64,000 nucleotides of DNA from Streptomyces pyxinae (GTDB taxonomy: Bacteria; Actinomycetota; Actinomycetes; Streptomycetales; Streptomycetaceae): positions 1 through 64,000 of the forward strand of contig NZ_JANUGQ010000016.1 in assembly GCF_024756275.1 (NCBI RefSeq). The letters are read 5' to 3'. Below, one piece after another: positions 58,912 through 64,000 of this stretch. A program made the position numbers and the translations under genes. The notes under the pieces were generated by a model that had not been told where the DNA came from, did no database searches, and saw only the letters and a list, made by a program, of their open reading frames with translations. Position 1 is the stretch's first letter; every line of letters begins with the position of its first letter.

Positions 58912-58938
58912 GGTACGGCTCCGGGGTGGAGCCGTACC
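58912..58938. terminator. convergent-gene terminator
   Basis: Eleven-bp perfect stem GGTACGGCTCC / GGAGCCGTACC with loop GGGGT, between the CoA-transferase gene and the convergent TPR gene. Several further CGGTACGG copies lie nearby. Confidence 0.75.
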
Positions 58939-58960
58939 GCCCCCGGAGCCGTACCGGGCC

Positions 58961-60460
58961 TCAGACCTCGGCCAGGGCGGTGCGCCGCTCCAGGAAACCG
59001 GCCACCTCGGGGACGGAGCGCCGGGGACGCAGCGTGCGGGCGGTGTCCGTGAGTATGGCCTCGATCCGGGTCGACCGGACCTCGTCCAGCAGGTCCAGCA
59101 CCTGGTGTCCGGCCGCCCCCGCCTCCGCCACCCGGCCGCCGCGCGCCAGGTCGCCCGCGAGCTGCGCCCGGTAGAGCGCGAGGTTCCGGGCGAAGTGCGG
59201 ACTCTGGAGGGCCGTCGCCCGGTGGGCGTGGCGGACGGCGCGCGGCCAGTCGCCCAGCGCCGACCAGCACTGCGCCTCCAGCGCCTCCAGCTCCGGCTCA
59301 CCGAAGAAGGACATCCACTCCGGGTCCGCCTCCGCGGCGCCGAGCCCGAAGAGGGTGCGCGCCCGGCCGAGTGCCTCCTCGCAGGCCGCCCGGTCCCCGA
59401 GCCCGGCCCGGCCGCCCGCCTCCCGGAGCGTCAGCAGCGACAGCAGCCGGGGCGACCCCAGGTGCCGGGCCGCCCGCAGGCCGGCCTGCGCCGCCCGGAG
59501 CGCCTCCCGGTGCCGGCCGGCGTCCCGGGCCAGGAACGAGGTGTTGGAGAAGGCATGGGCCTCCAGCGCCTCGTCGCCCGCCATCCGCGCGGTGGCCAGC
59601 GCCTCCGCGTAGTGCGAGCGGGCGTCGGCGAGGCGGCCCGAGTCATGGGCCAGCCAGCCGACCGAGAGGGAGAGCTCACCGGCGCCGGAGTGCAGCCGGT
59701 CGGCGGTGGAACGGCGGCTGGTGACACCCGAGTCGAGCAGCGCGTACGCCGCCCGGAGCGGTTCGGCGGCCCGGCGGTAGAGGCCGTCGGCGCCGTACCG
59801 GTCGTCCAGCAGGCGGATGCGGCGTACCGCCTCCTCGACCGCCCGTACCTCCGGGTCGCCCACGCGGCCGCCGGCCCGGGGGGCGGGGATCGAGCCGGGG
59901 CCGCCGAAGCCGAGCGAGGCGGCCGCCAGCGTGGCGGTGCCGCCCGTCATGAATGCGCGACGCAGCACGTCGCTCTCCTCATCGTTCCTGAAGCCGGTGG
60001 GGGAGTTGGTGGGGAAGGCGGTGGGGGAGCCAGCGGGGAGGCCGGTGGGGGTGCCGCCGGGGAAGTCGGTGGGGAATGCGAGGGCGAGAGCGGTCGTGAG
60101 GCCGGTGGTGAGTACGGCTCCGGGGCCGTCGCCGGGCGGGAAGGCGCGGGTGGCGGTGGGCGCGGCGTCGCCGGGGCCGGCCGGCGGGCGCGCTCTTCGT
60201 CCACGTACCCGTTCCCGGGCGACGAATCCCAGATCGGTCAGCGTCCGGCCGGGGAACATATGAAGAAAGACGCGTTCATAGGCGTAGTTGGGGCATCGGA
60301 TCTCGCCGGCCTCCACCCGCCCCACATAGCGGGCGTCGCAGGCGACCTGCTCCCCGATCTCCCGGGCGGCCCGTCGGACCGCCGCCGCGAACTCCGCCGG
60401 TGAGAGCCGTCCGCGCAGCTCCCGGAAGGCGAGGTTGGGAACTGCCCGTGACGTTGCCAT
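58961..60460 (-). CDS. TPR-containing transcriptional regulator
   Basis: 499 aa from ATG 60460. The N-terminal 75 residues resemble a degenerate HTH domain (AFRELRGRLSPAEFAAAVRRAAREIGEQVACDARYVGRVEAGEIRCPNYAYERVFLHMFPG), followed by a Pro/Thr-rich linker with FPTDFPGGTPTGLPAGSPTAFPTNSP repeats. A twin-Arg/Ala stretch (LRRAFMTGGTATLAAASLGFGG) follows near 165-185, then several TPR-like helical pairs to the end (GELSLSVGWLAHDSGRLADARSHYAEALATARMAGDEALEAHAFSNTSFLARDAGRHREAL). This architecture is common in Streptomyces regulators of the NsdA-like group. A tandem repeat precedes the start codon. Confidence 0.85.
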   Translation of the reverse strand: MATSRAVPNLAFRELRGRLSPAEFAAAVRRAAREIGEQVACDARYVGRVEAGEIRCPNYAYERVFLHMFPGRTLTDLGFVARERVRGRRARPPAGPGDAAPTATRAFPPGDGPGAVLTTGLTTALALAFPTDFPGGTPTGLPAGSPTAFPTNSPTGFRNDEESDVLRRAFMTGGTATLAAASLGFGGPGSIPAPRAGGRVGDPEVRAVEEAVRRIRLLDDRYGADGLYRRAAEPLRAAYALLDSGVTSRRSTADRLHSGAGELSLSVGWLAHDSGRLADARSHYAEALATARMAGDEALEAHAFSNTSFLARDAGRHREALRAAQAGLRAARHLGSPRLLSLLTLREAGGRAGLGDRAACEEALGRARTLFGLGAAEADPEWMSFFGEPELEALEAQCWSALGDWPRAVRHAHRATALQSPHFARNLALYRAQLAGDLARGGRVAEAGAAGHQVLDLLDEVRSTRIEAILTDTARTLRPRRSVPEVAGFLERRTALAEV

Positions 60461-60905
60461 GGCCGAGCCCTTCTCCTGGGTGCCGGGTGCCGGGTGCCGG
60501 GTGCCGGGTGCCGGGTGCCGGGTGCCGGGTGCCGGGTGCCGGAGCCCGGCGGGGGTGCTCCGGCGGAGCCGAACCTACCGGCAGTGAGGGAGCGGATACG
60601 CACTGTTTGGCTACAAACGGGATATCTCACCCGTGATCCGCCATGAACTGCCATCCTTTGTAGCGGTGCGCCGCCGTTGCTGTTGACGCGGCGGATCCGT
60701 TGAACCATGCGGCGAGGCCCGCCGTGTTGTCTGAGGGGACGTGTTGTCCGGTGGCCCGGAAGGACCCGGAAGGACGCGGTCTCCGAGGAGCGTTTCGTCC
60801 GCGAGGGCGGTGCGGTCCGGGGCTCGCCCATCCGGAGTCGGGACCCACGACCCGGGCCGGGGGCCCGGGACGCTACGAGGAGGCAATCCCTTGTTGGAGG
60901 TCGGC
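60461..60905. other. divergent region between TPR regulator and hypothetical gene
   Basis: 445 bp. Contains the nine-copy heptamer array next to the regulator start, then a less G-rich block (about 60590-60720) with TTTGTAGCCAAACAGTGCG-like sequence on the minus strand, which may hold the regulator promoter. An antisense frame ending at 60627 was not accepted as a gene. Confidence 0.55.
60478..60540. repeat. nine tandem copies of GGGTGCC
   Basis: Exact heptamer repeat, 17 bp upstream of the TPR regulator start codon (minus strand). It lies in the 5' leader or promoter spacer, where changes in copy number could alter expression. Confidence 0.95.
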
Positions 60906-61370
60906 ATGGACGCGACAGCGCGCCCCGGTGGCGCACCCCGGACCACCCCCGCACGCCACCGGCCCGTACCGGACGGCCGGGCCCGCCCGGAGGGCGCGGG
61001 GGAGGCGGCCTGGGACGTGGTCACCGTGCCGGCCCGGCAGGGTCTTGAGGCGTTCGACATCCTGCGCAGGGGCGGAGCGCCGGACATCGGGCCGGTGCTG
61101 CACGACGGCTCCCGCGACACCCTCGGCTTTCTGGTCCCGCCCGGCACCGCCGAGGGCTGGGACGTGCCGGGCAGTGCCTGCACCCGCACCTCGGGCCGGG
61201 GCGTCCGGTACGCCGACCCGGCCGCCGCCCCCGAGCCGCCCGTCTCCGGCTCCTGCTGGCTGCTGCCCCCGGACCCGGACACCACCGGCCCGGTCACCGA
61301 CCCGGCGGTGCTGCGGGACGCGCTGGGCGAGGCGGTACGGCTGATCGAGGTGGCCGACAACTGCTGCTGA
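60906..61370 (+). CDS. conserved hypothetical protein
   Basis: 154 aa from ATG 60906 (MDATARPGGAPRTTPARHRP). Reads as a globular protein after residue 40: AAWDVVTVPARQGLEAFDILRRGGAPDIGPVLHDGSRDTLGFLVPPGTAEGWDVPGSACTRTSGRGVRYADP and SGSCWLLPPDPDTTGPV. The pattern resembles the N-terminal part of actinobacterial primase/polymerase-like (PriPol) proteins but without their catalytic motifs. Ends in LIEVADNCC. No partner; function unknown. Confidence 0.7.
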   Translation: MDATARPGGAPRTTPARHRPVPDGRARPEGAGEAAWDVVTVPARQGLEAFDILRRGGAPDIGPVLHDGSRDTLGFLVPPGTAEGWDVPGSACTRTSGRGVRYADPAAAPEPPVSGSCWLLPPDPDTTGPVTDPAVLRDALGEAVRLIEVADNCC

Positions 61371-61609
61371 CGGTGCCGGGGTGGCGGCCTTCCGGGCCTG
61401 GGGCGACGGCTTCCCGGTGAGCTGCCGGGCGCGGGGCTTCGGGCGCCGGCGGGGCCGTTGTCCCTGCCGGGGTGCCTTCGCGCGGGGCGGCGACCCGGCG
61501 ACCCGTACCGCGTCCCGCTCGTCCGGCCGCACCGGGCTGTACAGGGCCTTACAGGGCCACATCGGCACATCGGCCGCATGGGGCCGCCCGGTAATCGGAT
61601 AATGGACGG

Positions 61610-62488
61610 ATGGCGAGAAAGAGACAGCGGGGTACGGGCGGCCGGGACGCCGTCCCCGAGACGGTGACGGCTCCGGTGGACGGCGGCCTCGCCGAACTGG
61701 CGCCCGACCGCGACCGGCCCCGGGCCTGGACGCTGCGCGTCGACGGCGCCCCGCAGTCCCATGTGGACCTGGACGACCCCACCCGGCTCGCCTTCGGCTA
61801 CCAGCGGCGGCTCGGGCATGTCCTCGACCTCGCCGCCCCGCCCGGCCGCCCGCTGCACGCCGTGCACCTCGGCGGCGGCGCCTTCACCCTGGCCCGCTAC
61901 CTCGCCGCCACCCGGCCCCGCTCCACCCAGCAGATCGTGGAGGTGGACGCGGCCCTGGTCGCCCTCGTCCGCCGGGAGCTGCCGCTCGATCCGGCCGCCC
62001 GGGTCCGGGTGCGTACCGCCGACGCCCGCGCCGGGCTCGGCAAGCTGCCGGACGGCTGGGCGGACCTGGTGGTGGCCGATGTCTTCAGCGGCGCCCGTAC
62101 CCCGGCCCATCTCACCAGCACCGAATTCCTCGGCGAGGTACGGCGGGTGCTGCGGCCCGGCGGCATCTACGCGGCCAACCTCACCGACGGGCCCCCGCTG
62201 GCCCATGTGCGGGGCCAGATCGCCACGGCCGCGGCCGTCTTCCCCGAACTGGCCCTCGCCGCCGACCCGGCGGTCCTGCGCGGCCGGCGCTTCGGCAATG
62301 TGGTGCTGCTCGGCTCCGACGCCCCGCTCCCGGTCGCGGAGCTGACCCGGCGGGTGGCGACCGATCCGTACCCCGGCCGCATCGAACACGGCCGCGAGCT
62401 CCGGGACTTCACCGGCGGCGCGGCCCCCGTCACCGACGCCACCGCGAAGCCCTCGCCGGTCCCGCCCCCTGAGGTCTTCGAGCAGTAG
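61610..62488 (+). CDS. spermidine-synthase-like methyltransferase-fold protein
   Basis: 292 aa from ATG 61610; the upstream ribosome site is weak. Rossmann-like SAM-dependent fold: PQSHVDLDDPTRLAFGYQRRLGHVLDLA (spermidine-synthase entry block), AVHLGGGAFTLARYLAATRPRSTQQIVEVDAALVALVRRELPL (nucleotide-binding glycines and acidic end of strand 2), VRTADARAGLGKLPDGWADLVVADVFSGARTPAHLTSTEFLGEVRRVLRPGGIYAANLTDG. Related to PAPT-fold 'fused spermidine synthase' proteins. The usual Gly-Gly-Gly-Asp/Glu motif is HLGGGAF. Real substrate uncertain. Confidence 0.88.
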   Translation: MARKRQRGTGGRDAVPETVTAPVDGGLAELAPDRDRPRAWTLRVDGAPQSHVDLDDPTRLAFGYQRRLGHVLDLAAPPGRPLHAVHLGGGAFTLARYLAATRPRSTQQIVEVDAALVALVRRELPLDPAARVRVRTADARAGLGKLPDGWADLVVADVFSGARTPAHLTSTEFLGEVRRVLRPGGIYAANLTDGPPLAHVRGQIATAAAVFPELALAADPAVLRGRRFGNVVLLGSDAPLPVAELTRRVATDPYPGRIEHGRELRDFTGGAAPVTDATAKPSPVPPPEVFEQ

Positions 62489-62565
62489 CCGGGCACGGGA
62501 GTGGCCGGCCCGGGCGGGAGTGGCCGGGGGCGGGAGCGGCCGGAGGCAGCGGGGCGCGGGTGGCC

Positions 62566-63174
62566 TCAGCGGCGTTCGATCAGGACCGTGGGGGACTGGT
62601 CGTGCCAGGTGCTGAAGACATCGGTCTCCCGCCCGTCGCGGCTGAAGGTGACCCGGATGTAGGTGGGTTGCTTCCACACCTGCATCCGCCAGCCCGAGGC
62701 CGGGGTGGCGGAGACCAGTTCGGCGGCGGAGGTGCCGAGGGCGAAGGCGACCCGGCCGCCGTCCACCGCGTAACTCCGCACCTCGCCGGTGTCCGTGGCC
62801 GGCGGACCGCCAGGTGCCGGGGCGGCGTCGTCGTGCGGATCCGGGTCCGGGGCCGGATCCGCGTGCGCGGCCGGCGGTCGGGGCCGGGGTCTCGGCGGGG
62901 CGGCGGGGGAGCGGTCCTGGGGCTTCCCGGACGGCGTGCGCGCGGCGGGCGGCGCGGCGGAGCGCGTGGGCGCGGGGGACTCCGGCGGCCGGGGGCGGTG
63001 GGTCGACGACGACTGCGGGGGCGGCGAGTCGGCGGCGATCGGCAGGGCACGCGGCGGGTCGTACGCCGTCCCGGCCATCACCGTGTGCACGCCCCACCAG
63101 GAGAGGGTGACCGCCGCGCCGGTGGCGAGCGACCACGCGGCGGCGTGTACGAGTCCTCTGCGCATCCGGCACAT
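62566..63174 (-). CDS. membrane-anchored protein with Pro-rich linker
   Basis: 202 aa. MRRGLVHAAAWSLATGAAVTLSWWGVHTVMAG forms a single N-terminal membrane anchor or signal sequence (ATG 63165 is an alternative start). It is followed by about 85 residues of Pro/Ala/Arg-rich linker, then a small C-terminal domain (about 130-202: VRSYAVDGGRVAFALGTSAAELVSATPASGWRMQVWKQPTYIRVTFSRDGRETDVFSTWHDQSPTVLIERR). The domain lies outside the membrane. Divergent from a response regulator gene about 90 bp away, so it may be a target of that system; inferred only. Confidence 0.75.
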   Translation of the reverse strand: MCRMRRGLVHAAAWSLATGAAVTLSWWGVHTVMAGTAYDPPRALPIAADSPPPQSSSTHRPRPPESPAPTRSAAPPAARTPSGKPQDRSPAAPPRPRPRPPAAHADPAPDPDPHDDAAPAPGGPPATDTGEVRSYAVDGGRVAFALGTSAAELVSATPASGWRMQVWKQPTYIRVTFSRDGRETDVFSTWHDQSPTVLIERR

Positions 63175-63266
63175 GGTGCCCCATCACCGCGTCCGCCACC
63201 ACCGGCGGCCCCAGTTCCCTCACACGGCGTACGGTCGGTTCCCCCACATGGCGTACGGTGCGGCCC

Positions 63267-63965
63267 ATGGCAAGTGTGCTCGTGGTCGAGGACGACCAGT
63301 TCGTGCGCTCCGCCCTGATCAGGCATCTGACCGAACTCCCCACGGACCCCCACACCGTGCGGAGCGTCGGTACCGCCCTGGAGGCGCTGCGCGAGGTGGC
63401 CCATTTCCGCTTCGATGTGGTCATCCTGGACCTGGGGTTGCCCGATCTGGACGGCGCGGAGGCCCTGAAGATGCTGCGCGGCATCACCGATGTACCGGTG
63501 ATCATCGCGACCGCCCGGGACGACGAGGCGGAGATCGTCCGGTTGCTCAACGACGGGGCCGACGACTACCTGATCAAGCCGTTCTCGGTGGAGCACCTGT
63601 CCGCCCGGATCTCGGCCGTACTCCGCCGTTCCCGGGCCGGGGCGGGAGAGTCGCCGCCCGACCGGGTGCTCAGGGTCGGCGGGCTGACGGTCGATCCGCT
63701 GCGCCGCCAGGCCGAACTGGACGGTGCCCGGCTGGACCTCACCCGGCGTGAGTTCGACCTGCTGGCCTTCCTGGCGGGGCGGCCCGGGGTCGTGGTGGCG
63801 CGCAAGGAACTGCTGGCCGAGGTGTGGCAGCAGTCGTACGGGGACGACCAGACGATCGACGTCCATCTCTCCTGGTTGCGCCGGAAGCTGGGAGAGACGG
63901 CCGCCCGCCCGCGCTACCTGCACACCCTGCGCGGGGTCGGCGTGAAGCTGGAGCCGCCGCGGTGA
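63267..63965 (+). CDS. OmpR-family response regulator
   Basis: 232 aa from ATG 63267 (MASVLVVEDDQFVRSALIRHL); an upstream GTG/ATG adds three codons. Receiver: acidic pair EDD, phospho-Asp in VVILDLGLPDLDGAEAL, Thr in IATARDDEAE, Lys in DYLIKPFSVEHLSARI. DNA-binding winged helix: LRVGGLTVDPLRRQAELDGARLDLTRREFDLLAFLAGRPGVVVARKELLAEVWQQSYGDDQTIDVHLSWLRRKLGETAARPRYLHTLRGVGVKLE. Complete. The stop overlaps the next start (GTGA), as in two-component operons. Confidence 0.93.
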   Translation: MASVLVVEDDQFVRSALIRHLTELPTDPHTVRSVGTALEALREVAHFRFDVVILDLGLPDLDGAEALKMLRGITDVPVIIATARDDEAEIVRLLNDGADDYLIKPFSVEHLSARISAVLRRSRAGAGESPPDRVLRVGGLTVDPLRRQAELDGARLDLTRREFDLLAFLAGRPGVVVARKELLAEVWQQSYGDDQTIDVHLSWLRRKLGETAARPRYLHTLRGVGVKLEPPR

Positions 63966-64000
63966 CCGGGGGCGGGACGGCCGGGACCGTCACCGGCCCG
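63962..64000 (+). CDS. start of the partner sensor kinase gene (partial)
   Basis: GTG 63962 overlaps the response regulator stop by 4 bases and opens a frame (VTGGGTAGTVTGP) that runs off the window. Position and overlap mirror afsQ1/afsQ2 and imply a histidine kinase, but only 13 codons are visible. Confidence 0.4.
   Translation, partial: MTGGGTAGTVTGP

Noticed and set aside
60627..60848. 73-codon minus-strand frame ending HRYKGWQFMADHG
   Set aside because: The ending looks protein-like, but no convincing start or ribosome site was found and the rest is Arg/Pro-rich intergenic translation. Left uncalled.
1..64000. tRNA, rRNA, CRISPR array, insertion sequence or integrase
   Set aside because: No T-loop-like GGTTCGA segments with a cloverleaf, no regularly spaced repeats with unique spacers, and no transposase or integrase motifs were seen. 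The tandem arrays listed have no spacers.

Overview
High-GC actinobacterial chromosome, almost certainly Streptomyces. The evidence is third-position GC codon use, frequent GTG/TTG starts, several leaderless-type promoters (TANNNT followed 6-7 nt later by the start codon), and recognisable core blocks: sdhCDAB, the BMP-type nucleoside transporter with cdd, deoA and add, and the afsQ1/afsQ2/sigQ locus. All calls come from reading the sequence; no database search was possible.

Layout. 1-7848: a disordered membrane protein, the succinate dehydrogenase operon (minus strand), a GH20 lipoprotein hexosaminidase and a hypothetical gene. 8389-15214: a sigma factor/membrane partner pair, an L,D-transpeptidase lipoprotein, a LysE exporter, a MerR regulator with its operator, and an M20 amidohydrolase. 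15609-23478: nucleoside uptake and salvage (BMP lipoprotein, ATPase, two permeases, cytidine deaminase, thymidine phosphorylase); the adenosine deaminase gene at 33724 belongs to the same group. A palindrome, CTAYGCGCGTAG, lies before each of these four transcription units and is probably a shared operator. 23598-36827: mixed housekeeping and regulatory genes (Uma2, STAS, sigma factor, second L,D-transpeptidase, MFS/LysR pair, MarR, FUSC, PspC, VanZ, orphan YefM). 36972-41299: afsQ2/afsQ1 with a downstream lipoprotein and divergent sigQ, with an AfsQ1-type box between.

42007-46463 is an accessory islet of visibly lower GC. It holds three DUF6879 genes. One sits in an intact module (small Cys protein, DUF6879, XRE regulator); the other two are followed only by truncated XRE remnants. 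One truncated module is flanked by direct repeats of the 3' end of the neighbouring helicase gene, giving a chimeric ORF.

46694-51040 (minus) is a three-gene operon: a PD-(D/E)XK nuclease with four Cas4/Dna2-like cysteines, a 528-aa protein of unknown function, and an Upf1-like SF1 helicase. It looks like a Dna2-type helicase-nuclease split over separate genes and, with the islet beside it, is the best candidate for an undescribed system.

51506-58798 carries a histidine phosphatase and an acyl-CoA cluster (acetoacetate decarboxylase, hydroxyacyl-CoA dehydrogenase, two CaiB-type CoA-transferases, acyl-CoA dehydrogenase). 58961-64000 holds a TPR regulator, a hypothetical gene, a spermidine-synthase-like protein, a membrane-anchored protein, and a response regulator whose histidine kinase partner runs off the window end.
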